A stretch of DNA of 62,013 bases from 66-474 sp040255405 (GTDB lineage: Bacteria > Pseudomonadota > Gammaproteobacteria > Xanthomonadales > Rhodanobacteraceae). Shown here in pieces: positions 25,731 to 34,921 of the stretch. The stretch spans positions 1 through 62,013 of the forward strand of contig JBDZUX010000014.1 in assembly GCA_040255405.1 (NCBI GenBank). Reading direction: 5' to 3'. Every line of letters begins with the position of its first letter. Position 1 is the stretch's first letter. Under the pieces are notes generated by a model that saw only the letters and a program-made list of their open reading frames with translations, was not told the DNA's origin and did no database searches. A program made the position numbers and the translations under genes.

Positions 25731-26296
25731 GTGCCCCGGAACATCCGCTCGCGGCGGTGCTGCCGCACGCCGAGTGCATCCACGATCGCACCGCGATCGA
25801 AGCGGCAATCGCCCGCATGGGCGCGGACATCCGCGAAGCATTGCAGGGCGAGCGCGCGGTATTCCTAACCGTGATGAACGGCGGCATGTTTTTCGCCGCG
25901 CCGCTGGCGCTGGCGATCGGTTGCGAGCTCGAATTCGATTACGTGCACGCGACCCGCTACGGCGAGGCAACGGTCGGCCGGGAAGTGCGCTGGCTGCACC
26001 GTCCGCGGGCGAAGCTCGCCGGGCGCAGCGTGATCCTCGTCGACGACATCCTGGATGAAGGTTACACGCTGGCAGCACTGCGCGAAAATTGCCTCGCCGA
26101 GGGCGCCAGGCGCGTGCTGGTCGCGGTGTTGTGCGAGAAGTGCCACGATCGCCGCGTGCCGGGCCTGACCGCGGACTTCGTCGGCATGGAAGTGCCCGAC
26201 CGTTACGTGTTCGGCTACGGACTCGATTACTACGGGCAGGGCCGCAACCTGCCGGCCATCTATGCGCTGGATGAAACGGGGGCGGGGGATGGCTAG
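25727..26296 (+). CDS. hpt: Hypoxanthine-guanine phosphoribosyltransferase
   Basis: A 189-residue purine salvage enzyme that converts hypoxanthine and guanine to IMP and GMP using PRPP. The PRPP loop VILVDDILDEGYTL (about 103-116), the flexible loop region and the C-terminal VPDRYVFGYGLDY are conserved. The four-base overlap with nagZ and the nearby mtnP fit a salvage cluster: MTIP releases hypoxanthine, which this enzyme can reuse. Confidence 0.93.
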   Translation: MSAPEHPLAAVLPHAECIHDRTAIEAAIARMGADIREALQGERAVFLTVMNGGMFFAAPLALAIGCELEFDYVHATRYGEATVGREVRWLHRPRAKLAGRSVILVDDILDEGYTLAALRENCLAEGARRVLVAVLCEKCHDRRVPGLTADFVGMEVPDRYVFGYGLDYYGQGRNLPAIYALDETGAGDG

Positions 26297-26407
26297 CGTG
26301 GGCGCGATCACGCAGCGCACATGCGAGGGTGCAAGCTTGCGCAGGCGCGCTGCCCTTGCGCCCCCGCCACGCACACCCAGTCTCGTTGCGTTCGGAATCA
26401 TTTGAAC

Positions 26408-27169
26408 ATGGCCCCGTCTTCGTCGGACATCGAACTCGCCATCATCGGCGGCACCGGCGTCTACGCGTTCCCGGGGCTTGAAAATCCCGAGCGCATCGAG
26501 GCCGCCACCCGCTGGGGCGCGCCGTCATCCGCGATCGTGACCGGCGAAGTACTCGGCAGGCGCGTGGCGTTTCTGGCGCGCCACGGGGAACTGCATACCT
26601 TCGCGCCGCATCGCATCAATTACCGCGCCAACATCGACGCGCTGCATGCACTCGGCGTGCGGCGGGTGATCGGCGTGAATGCCGTGGGCGGCATCCGCGA
26701 CGACATGGGGCCGCGGGTGCTGGCGGTTCCGGACCAGCTGATCGACTACACCCATCGCGTTTCCAGTTTCTGCGACGCCGAAGGCGAGGCGGTGTTGCAC
26801 GTCGAGTTCGGCGAGCCGTATACCGAATCGCTGCGGCGCGCGCTGCTGGACGCGTCGCGCCGGGCCGATATCGACGTGGTCGGTGGCGGGTGCTACGGCG
26901 CGACGCAAGGGCCGCGCCTCGAAACGCGAGCGGAAATCGCACGCATGCGTCGCGATGGCTGCGATTTGGTGGGGATGACCGGAATGCCCGAAGCGGTGCT
27001 GGCGCGCGAGCGCGCCATGGAGTACGCCTGCATCGCCGTGGTCGCCAACTGGGCCGCCGGTTGCGGGCCTGATCCCGACGCGCCGATCAGCCTGGAAGAA
27101 ATCCACGCGCACCTCGCCGCGGCCAGCGGGCGAGTGCCCGCCATCGTGCACGCGCTGCTGGCACGTTGA
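26408..27169 (+). CDS. mtnP: S-methyl-5'-thioinosine phosphorylase
   Basis: A 253-residue member of the PNP/MTAP family. Phosphate and ribose sites include IGGTGVYAF, RHGELHTFAPHRINYRAN and NAVGGI; the base pocket holds GCYGATQGPRLET and GMTGMPEAVLARE. The MTGMPEA form is found in methylthioinosine phosphorylases of pseudomonads and xanthomonads rather than in MTA phosphorylases. The products would be hypoxanthine and methylthioribose-1-phosphate, and the hypoxanthine can feed the adjacent hpt product. The ATG at 26408 has no strong ribosome site. Confidence 0.85.
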   Translation: MAPSSSDIELAIIGGTGVYAFPGLENPERIEAATRWGAPSSAIVTGEVLGRRVAFLARHGELHTFAPHRINYRANIDALHALGVRRVIGVNAVGGIRDDMGPRVLAVPDQLIDYTHRVSSFCDAEGEAVLHVEFGEPYTESLRRALLDASRRADIDVVGGGCYGATQGPRLETRAEIARMRRDGCDLVGMTGMPEAVLARERAMEYACIAVVANWAAGCGPDPDAPISLEEIHAHLAAASGRVPAIVHALLAR

Positions 27170-27278
27170 GCGACGCACGTCACAAAACAGGCTTGCGCGC
27201 GGCAGGGGTCCGCCGGATACTCATTCCCGCGGCGGGTGCGTGCCGCAATATGGATCGTTGCGAAGAGGGGTTTTCCAA

Positions 27279-27512
27279 ATGTCAGTGGGTACGGTGAAAT
27301 GGTTCAATGATGCCAAGGGCTTCGGCTTCATCACGCCAGACGGTGGGGGCGCGGACGTATTCGTGCATTTCTCGGCCATCCGCGCGCAGGGATTTCGCAG
27401 CCTGAAGGAAGGCCAGCGCGTCAAGTTCGAGGTCGTGCAGGGCCCCAAGGGCATGCAGGCTTCGGAGGTGACGTCCGAAGGCGAGGCCGAGCCGGCTGAG
27501 CCCGCAGCGTGA
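27279..27512 (+). CDS. Cold-shock domain protein with short acidic tail
   Basis: A 77-residue single-domain CspA-type protein that binds single-stranded nucleic acid. RNP1 (KGFGFI) and RNP2 (VFVHFS) are present. GAGGGG precedes the ATG. The tail EGEAEPAEPAA is longer and more acidic than in most CspA proteins and lies inside a 51-base tandem duplication that also copies the stop codon. Transcription may be cold- or growth-regulated as in other csp genes, but no element was identified. Confidence 0.93.
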   Translation: MSVGTVKWFNDAKGFGFITPDGGGADVFVHFSAIRAQGFRSLKEGQRVKFEVVQGPKGMQASEVTSEGEAEPAEPAA

Positions 27513-27587
27513 CGCGTTGAAGTTCCCGAAGCCGAGGCCGAGCCGGTTGAGCCCGCAGCGTGACGCGTTGACGTTCCCGACGCCGAA
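27475..27587. repeat. 51-base tandem duplication over the csp stop codon
   Basis: About 2.2 copies of a 51-base unit (17 codons), highly similar, with copies of GAGCCCGCAGCGTGACGC at a 51-base shift. The unit includes the csp TGA, so the second copy reads as the same acidic peptide ending in the same stop. Confidence 0.85.
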
Positions 27588-27619
27588 AGCAACCCGTCGA
27601 AGTGGCTGTTGGTGAGAAG

Positions 27620-27939
27620 TCAGGCCATGGAAGGCCGTTCCGGGGCTGCGGAAAACTGAAACGGCTTCGTTGACGGATCACTCCGTGGAGCGGCGATCAG
27701 CGAAGATCGCACAGCTTTGGCGGAAAGTCAGGCCATGGCGGACCGTCCTGGAGCTGCGGAAAACTGAAACGGCTTCGTTGACGGATCACTCCATGGAGCG
27801 GCGATCAGCGAAGATCGCACAGCTNNNNNNNNNNNNNNNNNNNNNNNNNNNNNNNNNNNNNNNNNNNNNNNNNNNNNNNNNNNNNNNNNNNNNNNNNNNN
27901 NNNNNNNNNNNNNNNNNNNNNNNNGAAGATCGCACAGCT
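27620..27939. repeat. 108-base tandem repeat array interrupted by an assembly gap
   Basis: Copy 1 is 27620-27727. Copy 2 starts at 27728 and is cut by N at 27825, with about 90 of 97 positions shared. The last 15 bases of the cacagct-ending segment reappear after the gap at 27925-27939. Each unit holds the perfect hairpin GCGATC-AGCGAA-GATCGC. The array abuts the stop codon of the ABC exporter. True copy number is unknown. Confidence 0.85.
27825..27924. other. Assembly gap (100 N)
   Basis: A 100-base run of N inside the 108-base tandem array, so the gap almost certainly hides further repeat copies. The real length is unknown. Confidence 0.99.
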
Positions 27940-29713
27940 AAGCCGCGAACTGCAGCCGGGCCAGTTCCGCATACAGCCCGCCCTCGCGCAACAGCGCATC
28001 GTGGCTGCCGTCGGCGACGATCCGGCCCTGGTCCATGACGACGATTCGATCGGCACGCTGCACCGTGGCGAGCCGGTGCGCGATCACCAGCGTGGTGCGA
28101 CCGCGGCCGGCTCGTTCCAGCGCGGCCTGGATCGCGGCCTCCGATTGCGCGTCCAGGCTTGAAGTCGCCTCGTCCAGCAGCAGCACCGGCGCGTCTTTCA
28201 GGATCGCCCGGGCGATCGCGATCCGTTGGCGCTGGCCGCCCGAGAGCCGGACGCCGCGCTCGCCGAGCTGGGTGTCGAAGCCCTCGGGCTGTTCGCTCAG
28301 GAAACCGAACGCTTCCGCGTCGCGGGCCGCCGCCTGGACCGCGTGGTCGGCCGCGTCCGCCCGTCCGAACCGGATGTTGTCGGCAGCGCTGGCACCGAAG
28401 ATCACCGTTTCCTGTGGCACCAGCGCCAGCGCGCCGCGCAATTCATCGAGTTGCAAGGCACGCAGATCCACGCCGTCCAGGGTAATGCGGCCGCGCTGTG
28501 GATCGTGGAAGCGCAGCAGCAGGTTGAACACCGTGCTCTTGCCCGCGCCGGAAGGCCCGACCAGCGCCACCGTCTCGCCGGGCTGGACACGCAGGGTGAA
28601 GTCGTGCAAAGCGGGCGTGTCCGGGCGCGACGGATAACGGAATTCCACGTGTTCGAAAGCGATTGCGCCGCGCGAGGGCTGCGGCAGCGGCGCGGGTTGC
28701 GCGGGATCGGCGATCGACGGCCGCTCGCCCAGCAATTCGCTGATCCGGCCCATCGAGCCTGCCGCCCGCAACACGTCGCCCCACACACCGCCCAGCGCGC
28801 CCACGGACCCCGCCGCCATCACGGCGTACAGCACGAACTGGCTCAGCAAGCCCGCATCCATGGACCCTGCCAGCACGTCGCGGGCGCCGGCCCACAGCAC
28901 CAGCGTGACGGCGCCGAAAATCAGCACGATCACGCCGCCGGTCAGGATCGCACGCGCGGCAATGCGCTTCTGCGCCGCGCGCAGCGCACGGCGAACGGCA
29001 TCGCCATAGCGCGTGCTTTCGATGCCCTCGCGCGCATACGCCTTCACGGCGTGCACCGCGTTCAGGGTCTCGTTGGCGATCGCGCTGGTGTCGGCGATGC
29101 GGTCCTGGTTGGTGCGCGAGAGTTTGGTCAGCCTCCGCCCGTACAGCGCGATCGGCAGGATCACCGCGGGGATCACCAGCGCGGTCAGGCCGGCGAGGCG
29201 AGGGCTGGTCCAGACCATCAGCGCTGCCGCGCCGATCACCATCACCACGCTGCGCAGCGCGACGGAGATGCTGGAGCCGATCAGCGTCTGCACCACTTCG
29301 GTGTCGGTGCCGAGGCGTGAAATCAGTTCGCCGACGCGGGTCTTCTCGTAGAACGCGACGTCCAGCCGGATCAGGTGTGAATACAGGATCTCGCGCAGCG
29401 CCGCGATCGCGCGCTCACCCAGGAGGCTGATGCAGAAATAGCGCGCCGCGGTGGCGATCGCCAGCACCAGCGCCAGCAGGAACAGCAGCAGGAAGGTGCC
29501 GTTGACCAGTGCGGCGTCGTGGCTGGCGAACCCGCGGTCGATCATGTGCCGTACCGCGACCGGCAGGGCCAGCGTCGCCGCCGAGGACAGCGCAAGGAAG
29601 AACAGCCAGCCGGCCGCGAGTGCGCGGTGACGACGCATGTACGGCCACAGTGCGCCCAGCGCCGCGAGCTGGCGGGTGGGGCGGGGGGACTCGGGATCAC
29701 GGGCTCCGGTCAT
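27938..29713 (-). CDS. ABC exporter, fused permease and ATPase (MsbA/ABCB type)
   Basis: A 591-residue half-transporter. Six membrane helices fill about 35-320 and the ATPase domain about 350-590, with Walker A GPSGAGKS, signature LSGGQRQ and Walker B VLLLDEATS. It would dimerise and export a lipid, peptide or drug. It resembles the MsbA-related ABCB branch seen across Alpha- and Gammaproteobacteria. No lpxK neighbour supports true MsbA. Its TAG stop lies one base into the edge of the 108-base repeat array. Confidence 0.88.
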   Translation of the reverse strand: MTGARDPESPRPTRQLAALGALWPYMRRHRALAAGWLFFLALSSAATLALPVAVRHMIDRGFASHDAALVNGTFLLLFLLALVLAIATAARYFCISLLGERAIAALREILYSHLIRLDVAFYEKTRVGELISRLGTDTEVVQTLIGSSISVALRSVVMVIGAAALMVWTSPRLAGLTALVIPAVILPIALYGRRLTKLSRTNQDRIADTSAIANETLNAVHAVKAYAREGIESTRYGDAVRRALRAAQKRIAARAILTGGVIVLIFGAVTLVLWAGARDVLAGSMDAGLLSQFVLYAVMAAGSVGALGGVWGDVLRAAGSMGRISELLGERPSIADPAQPAPLPQPSRGAIAFEHVEFRYPSRPDTPALHDFTLRVQPGETVALVGPSGAGKSTVFNLLLRFHDPQRGRITLDGVDLRALQLDELRGALALVPQETVIFGASAADNIRFGRADAADHAVQAAARDAEAFGFLSEQPEGFDTQLGERGVRLSGGQRQRIAIARAILKDAPVLLLDEATSSLDAQSEAAIQAALERAGRGRTTLVIAHRLATVQRADRIVVMDQGRIVADGSHDALLREGGLYAELARLQFAA

Positions 29714-30049
29714 GGGGCTCGAAATGGGGATGGGAACGCCCGGTTCAAAGCAGCGGCCAGCCCGGACAGCCCCGGGGCGCCGTTGGGGTACCGGCGGAAA
29801 CCGTTTTCAATCAGGCGGTTGCGCCGACGTCTCGCGTGCCACCGGGAGGGCGCCCGCGAGCCGGATCCGCCGACCATCAATGATTGCCCGGATCGGCCGA
29901 TACAGGAGTGTGGCTGGGCCGGCGTTGCAGGCAGTGCGGCCACGCGGCAAAAGAGGCGGGCTGGCATCGCTTGTGCAGGGATGCAGGGGCCGATCGGGTT
30001 TGGCGCGCTGGTGCGCCAGGGTTTGGCATGGGCAGGGAGTTCCGGGTAC
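29714..30049. other. 336-base divergent intergenic region
   Basis: This separates the ABC exporter from the c-di-GMP phosphodiesterase gene and must hold both promoters. I looked for a GEMM-type c-di-GMP riboswitch and saw none. No terminator or small gene is evident. Confidence 0.5.
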
Positions 30050-33000
30050 ATGAGCTGGGTTCTTCGAGGACTTGTCGCAGTGCTGCTTGCGTCGGCCGTC
30101 GTGCCGACCGGCGCGCCCGATCCTGCGCCGCCCGTGCAAATTCGGGTGGCGGGCGACAGCAACTACCCGCCCTACATGTTCACCGATGCCGCCGGCCGGC
30201 TGCAGGGCTACGAGGTGGACATGTGGCGGCTGTTCGAGAAGCACACCGGCATCAAGGTGGAATTGATGCCGATGGATTGGGCTTCGGCGCAGCATGCGGT
30301 GCAAACCGGCAAGGTCGACGTGATCGATCTGATCTACCGCACGCCCTCGCGCGAGGCGCTGTACGACTTTTCCGCACCGTACGCGACCCTGCCGATCGGC
30401 ATCTTCGTGGATCGGCGCATCCGCGGCATCCACGACATGGATTCGCTGCGCGGCTTTCCCATTGGCGTCCAGAAGGGCGACGCCTGCGCGGAAAAACTGA
30501 AGGCGCAGGGATTCACGGACCTGCACGAATATTCCCGGTACCAGGGGATGGTGGAGGACGCGGTGCGCGGAAACCTGCGCATGTTCTGCATGGACGAGGG
30601 ACCGGCGAATTATTTGCTCTATCGCCACGCCGCGGCGGACCGCTTCTACAACGCCTTCGCGCTGTACACCGGCCAACTCCACCGCGCGGTGCGCAAGGGC
30701 AACGCACCCATGCTGCAAGTCGTGGAACAGGGCATGGCAAGGATCACCCCGGCGGAACGCGCCAGGCTGCACGCGCGCTGGCTGGAGCACCCCATCGCAG
30801 TGATTCCCTACCTGCGCGCCGCCCGGATCGGGGCAGCCGTGATCGTGGCCCTGGTCGCGCTGATGATGTTGTGGGTTTGGATGCTGCGCCGCAGTGTCGC
30901 CCGTCGAACGCGCGAACTGGGTGCAGAACAAGGCAACATGCGCGCGCTGTTCGATGCCAGCCCCGATGCCATGTGGGTCACGGATTGCAGCGGCGTGCTC
31001 CTCAAGTGCAACGACCGCGCGACCCGGGTTTTCGGGATGCCGCCGGAGGAGATGGTCGGCCGGACTGCCGCGCAGACGATGGATTTGGCGAACACCGCCT
31101 TCGCGACCGAAACGAAAGCCATGAATCTGGCCGTGCTGAACACGCGGCAGCGTCAACGGGCGGTATTGCCGCTGGCGTTGCCCGGCGGCAGCACGCTCGA
31201 CCTGGATGTCATCAAGGTGCCGCTGTATGCCAGCGACGGCGAAGTACGCGGCGTGCTCAACACCGCGCGCGACATCAGCGAGCGCCTGCAGACGGAAGAG
31301 CGGTTGCGGCTGTGGGCGCACGCGTTCCAGCACGCCACCTTCGCCGTCGTGATGTTCGATGCGCGCACCAAATGCATCACCGCGGCCAATCCCGCCTTCG
31401 CGCGCGAGCGTGGCTACACGCCCGAGGAAATGGTGGGGATGCCGGTCGATGCCTTGTATCCGGAAGACTTGCGGGAGGACCGCCGGCGGGTGCGGCACGA
31501 CATCAACAAGCGCGACCACGCGATCACCGAAACCGAGCAGGTCACGCGCGATGGCCGGCGTTTCCCGGTGCTGCTGGACATTTCGGTGACGCATGACGCC
31601 GATGGCGAGGCGCAATACGTGATCGTGTACGCGCTGGACATCAGCGACCGCAAGCGCACCGAGAGCGAGCTGCGGCTGGCGGCGGTGTCGTTCCAGTCGC
31701 AGGCCGCGCTGATGGTGATGGACGGCGACCGCGTGATCCAGCGCGTCAACCGCGCATTCACCCAACTTACGGGTTACGCGCCGGACGAGGCGATCGGGCA
31801 ATGGGTGGGATTGCTGAGCTCCCCCCATCACGACCGGAATTTCTACCGGCACCTCTGGGATCAGGTCCGGAACGACGGTTTCTGGCAGGGCGAGCAGTGG
31901 GTGAACGTGAAGCGCGGCCAGCCGAAGGTGATCCGCACGGTGGTTTCGGCCGTCACCGATGCCGATGGCACGTTGACCCACTACGTCTGCTCGATGATCG
32001 ACTTGACCGTCGAACGGGAAGCCCACGCCAGCATCGATCATTTGACGTTCTTCGATTCGCTGACAGACTTGCCCAACCGGCACTTCCTGCATGGACGCCT
32101 GCAGCACCTGCTGGAAGACGGCGATTCCCGCGGCGGTGCGCTGCTGATGTTCGATCTCGATCATTTCAAGCGCGTGAACGACCTCCGCGGCCATGCCGCC
32201 GGCGACGCACTGCTTGCGCTGATCGCGCAACGGCTTCGCCATTTGCAGGACGACCGTTTCGTGTTGAGCCGTTTCAGTGGCGGCACCTTCGCCTTGCTGG
32301 TCGATTGGGGGGGCGACCAGGCGAGCGCGACGTCGAAACACGAGTGGACCTCGGCCGAACGCCTGCGCCAGGCGTTGCGCGAACCATTCCAGCTGGGTGG
32401 CAATACGCCGGTCACCGTCACCATCAGCATCGGCTGGACCGAGCTGGTGCCGGGCCACGGCACGCCCGAGTCCGTACTCAAGGAAGCCGAGCTTGCGATG
32501 TACCGCGCCAAGGCCGCGGGCCGCGATCAGGCGTGCCGCTTCGAGCCCGCGATGCACGCCGAGCTGGCGCACCACGAGGCGCTGGTGCAGGATCTGCGCC
32601 AGGCGATCCGCGAAGAATCGTTCGATCTGCACCTGCAGGCACAGGTGGACCGTGCGGGCGAGGTGGTCGGCGCCGAAGCCTTGCTGCGCTGGACGCGTCC
32701 TTCGGGCGAGCGCGTGCCGCCGGACGTGTTCATCCCGATTGCCGAGGACAATGGGCTGATCTTCCCGCTCGGCGACTGGGTACTGCGGCGCGCCTGCGCG
32801 TGCCTCGTCGCATGGTCCACCCAGCCGTCGCTGCGCGACCTGTCGCTTGCGGTGAACGTGAGCGCGCGGCAGTTCGCGCAGGCCGGGTTCATGGACAGCG
32901 TGCGTGGCGCCTTGTCGGCCACGGGTGCGGTCGCGTCAAGGCTCAAGCTGGAGATCACCGAAACGGCGGTGCTCGAGGATTTCCACGAGACCGCGGCGAA

Positions 33001-33418
33001 GCTTGCCGAACTGCGCAAGATCGGCGTCAAGGTTTCGCTGGACGATTTCGGCACCGGCTATTCATCGCTCGCCTACCTGACGCGCCTGCCGCTGGACCAG
33101 TTGAAGATCGACCGCTCGTTCGTGGACCGGCTGCCGGAGGACCGCAACGACGCGATGGTCGCGCAAACCATCATCGGGATGGGGCGGGGCCTGGGCTTGG
33201 ACGTGATCGCGGAAGGCGTGGAAACCGAGGCGCAGCGGAATTTCCTGATGGCGCAGGGTTGCGACGCGTTCCAGGGCTTCCTGGTCGCACATCCGATGCC
33301 GCGCGAGGCGTTCGAAGCGCTGCAGGACCAGCGCATGGAGGCCCGCAAAGTCGCCGCCGGCCCGCGCCAACCGGGCGGCGGCGCCCGCGTGGAGCGGCGT
33401 CAGCGCAGCGCCGTTTGA
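30050..33418 (+). CDS. SBP3-PAS-GGDEF-EAL sensor, probable c-di-GMP phosphodiesterase
   Basis: A 1122-residue inner-membrane protein. A periplasmic solute-binding (SBP_bac_3) domain at about 30-250 (SNYPPYMFTDAAGRLQGYEVDMW) is followed by one membrane helix (about 259-279), three PAS segments (about 295-660), a GGDEF domain and a C-terminal EAL domain. The GGDEF motif is replaced by SGGTF (743-747), so cyclase activity is unlikely. The EAL domain keeps EAL (876-878), NVSARQF, EITE, DDFGTGYSS, K of LKIDRSF and EGVE, so it should hydrolyse c-di-GMP. An amino-acid-like ligand in the periplasm may control it. The ATG at 30050 begins the signal sequence; an earlier start is possible. Confidence 0.88.
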   Translation: MSWVLRGLVAVLLASAVVPTGAPDPAPPVQIRVAGDSNYPPYMFTDAAGRLQGYEVDMWRLFEKHTGIKVELMPMDWASAQHAVQTGKVDVIDLIYRTPSREALYDFSAPYATLPIGIFVDRRIRGIHDMDSLRGFPIGVQKGDACAEKLKAQGFTDLHEYSRYQGMVEDAVRGNLRMFCMDEGPANYLLYRHAAADRFYNAFALYTGQLHRAVRKGNAPMLQVVEQGMARITPAERARLHARWLEHPIAVIPYLRAARIGAAVIVALVALMMLWVWMLRRSVARRTRELGAEQGNMRALFDASPDAMWVTDCSGVLLKCNDRATRVFGMPPEEMVGRTAAQTMDLANTAFATETKAMNLAVLNTRQRQRAVLPLALPGGSTLDLDVIKVPLYASDGEVRGVLNTARDISERLQTEERLRLWAHAFQHATFAVVMFDARTKCITAANPAFARERGYTPEEMVGMPVDALYPEDLREDRRRVRHDINKRDHAITETEQVTRDGRRFPVLLDISVTHDADGEAQYVIVYALDISDRKRTESELRLAAVSFQSQAALMVMDGDRVIQRVNRAFTQLTGYAPDEAIGQWVGLLSSPHHDRNFYRHLWDQVRNDGFWQGEQWVNVKRGQPKVIRTVVSAVTDADGTLTHYVCSMIDLTVEREAHASIDHLTFFDSLTDLPNRHFLHGRLQHLLEDGDSRGGALLMFDLDHFKRVNDLRGHAAGDALLALIAQRLRHLQDDRFVLSRFSGGTFALLVDWGGDQASATSKHEWTSAERLRQALREPFQLGGNTPVTVTISIGWTELVPGHGTPESVLKEAELAMYRAKAAGRDQACRFEPAMHAELAHHEALVQDLRQAIREESFDLHLQAQVDRAGEVVGAEALLRWTRPSGERVPPDVFIPIAEDNGLIFPLGDWVLRRACACLVAWSTQPSLRDLSLAVNVSARQFAQAGFMDSVRGALSATGAVASRLKLEITETAVLEDFHETAAKLAELRKIGVKVSLDDFGTGYSSLAYLTRLPLDQLKIDRSFVDRLPEDRNDAMVAQTIIGMGRGLGLDVIAEGVETEAQRNFLMAQGCDAFQGFLVAHPMPREAFEALQDQRMEARKVAAGPRQPGGGARVERRQRSAV

Positions 33419-33444
33419 CGCGGCCGGCGCGGCGCCGCACCTCT

Positions 33445-34890
33445 TCAGGGATCGCGAATCACCAGCAGCCGGCGCTCGGTCATGTCCTCGATCGCGTAAC
33501 GGATGCCTTCGCGTCCGAAACCGGACAGCTTCACGCCGCCGTAGGGCATGTTGTCCACGCGGAAACTCGGGATGTCGCCGACCACCACGCCACCTTCGAC
33601 CAGCGTGTCCCATGCGCGCATCGTGTGCTCGAGGTCGCCGGTGAACACACCGGCCTGCAGGCCGTAGTCCGATTCGTTGATGGTCGCGAGTGCCGTGTCG
33701 AAATCATCGAACGGTTCGAGCAGCGCCACTGGACCGAAGGCTTCCATGCAACTGAGCTTCGCCGCGTGCGGCACGTATTCGAGTACGGTTGCAGCCAGCA
33801 TGCTGCCGTTGCGCTTGCCGCCGCACAGGATTTTCGCGCCGGCCTTCTTCGCTTCCGCGATCCAGCCCTCCAGACGCTGCGCGGCGGCTTCGTCGATCAT
33901 CGGGCCGAGGAAGGTTTCGGGATTTTTCGGATCACCGGCCTTCAGCTTCCTGGTGGCAGCGACGAAGCGTTTCTTCACTTCGTCGTACAGCGACGCATGT
34001 ACGAGGATGCGTTGCACGCCGATGCAGCTTTGTCCTGACTGGTAGAAGCTGCCCGAGACCAGGCGCGAAATCACGAAATCGAGGCGCGGCTTCTGGTCGG
34101 CATCGACGATGCACGCGGCATTGCCGCCGAGTTCCAGCACCACCTTCTTTTTGCCAGCGCGTGCTTTCAGTTGCCAGCCGATCTGGCCGCCGGTGAACGA
34201 CAGCAGCTTCAGGCGTTGATCCTCGATGAAGGGAACGGCGTCTTCCACCCGACAGGGCAGGACCGAGAACGCGCCCTTCGGCAGATCGGTTTCGGCCAGC
34301 ACCTCGCCGATGATCAGCGCCCCGATCGGCGTGCGTTCGGACGGCTTCAGCACGAACGGACAGCCGGCCGCGATCGCGGGCGCGACCTTGTGCGCGACCA
34401 GGTTCAACGGAAAATTGAAAGGCGTGATGAACGAGCACGGCCCCAGCGGCACGCGCTTGACGAAGCCGCGATAGCCCTTGGTGCGTTCGGAGATTTCCAG
34501 ATTCACGATTTCGCCGTCGATGCGCGTCGACTCGTCGGCGGCGATGCGGAAGGTGTCGATCAGGCGTTCGGCTTCGCCTTGCGAATCCCTGATCGGCTTG
34601 CCGGCTTCGACGCACAGCGCGTAGGCGAGCTCGTCCTTGCGCCTGCACATGCTGTCCACGCAGTGTTCGAGCACCGCGCGGCGCTGGTACGGCCTCATCG
34701 CGGCCGTGGGTGCGGCGGCTCGTGCGGCGGCGGCGATCGCCTGTTCGATCGCCTTCGCGTCCGCCATGGCGACACGCGTGGCGACCTCGCCGGAATATTT
34801 GTCGAGCACCGGCAGGTCGGTGTTGGCCTGCACCGGCTTGTTGGCGAGGTAATAGGGATAGCGGGATTTCAGTTTCGGCGGCTTGGACAT
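33445..34890 (-). CDS. NAD(P)-dependent aldehyde dehydrogenase
   Basis: A 481-residue ALDH-superfamily enzyme. The nucleophile is C289 in SGQSCIGVQR, the general base is the Glu of LELGGNA, and PFNFPLNL carries the catalytic Asn. KPSERTP and FTGG bind the cofactor. The substrate cannot be set from sequence; the sequence looks closer to the phosphonoacetaldehyde and lactaldehyde-type branch than to betaine aldehyde dehydrogenases. The ATG at 34890 has GGGA upstream; an ATG five codons earlier is possible. It converges with the preceding plus-strand gene and lies downstream of xseA, separated by a family-1 inverted repeat. Confidence 0.88.
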   Translation of the reverse strand: MSKPPKLKSRYPYYLANKPVQANTDLPVLDKYSGEVATRVAMADAKAIEQAIAAAARAAAPTAAMRPYQRRAVLEHCVDSMCRRKDELAYALCVEAGKPIRDSQGEAERLIDTFRIAADESTRIDGEIVNLEISERTKGYRGFVKRVPLGPCSFITPFNFPLNLVAHKVAPAIAAGCPFVLKPSERTPIGALIIGEVLAETDLPKGAFSVLPCRVEDAVPFIEDQRLKLLSFTGGQIGWQLKARAGKKKVVLELGGNAACIVDADQKPRLDFVISRLVSGSFYQSGQSCIGVQRILVHASLYDEVKKRFVAATRKLKAGDPKNPETFLGPMIDEAAAQRLEGWIAEAKKAGAKILCGGKRNGSMLAATVLEYVPHAAKLSCMEAFGPVALLEPFDDFDTALATINESDYGLQAGVFTGDLEHTMRAWDTLVEGGVVVGDIPSFRVDNMPYGGVKLSGFGREGIRYAIEDMTERRLLVIRDP

Positions 34891-34921
34891 GGAGGTTCCC
34901 GACATCAAGCGAAAAGCCCTG

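Noticed and set aside
27670..27824. A repeated 36-residue peptide frame in the 108-bp array
   Set aside because: It follows automatically from a period divisible by three. No ribosome site or start context, and it runs into the gap.
27620..27939. A CRISPR array
   Set aside because: The units are 108 bases and contiguous, without unique spacers or cas genes.
27938..29713. Lipid A flippase MsbA
   Set aside because: The fold fits, but no lpxK or other lipid A gene is adjacent, and the sequence looks like the broader MsbA-related ABCB group.
29714..30049. A c-di-GMP riboswitch ahead of the EAL sensor gene
   Set aside because: I could not find the GEMM core or its tetraloop receptor on either strand.
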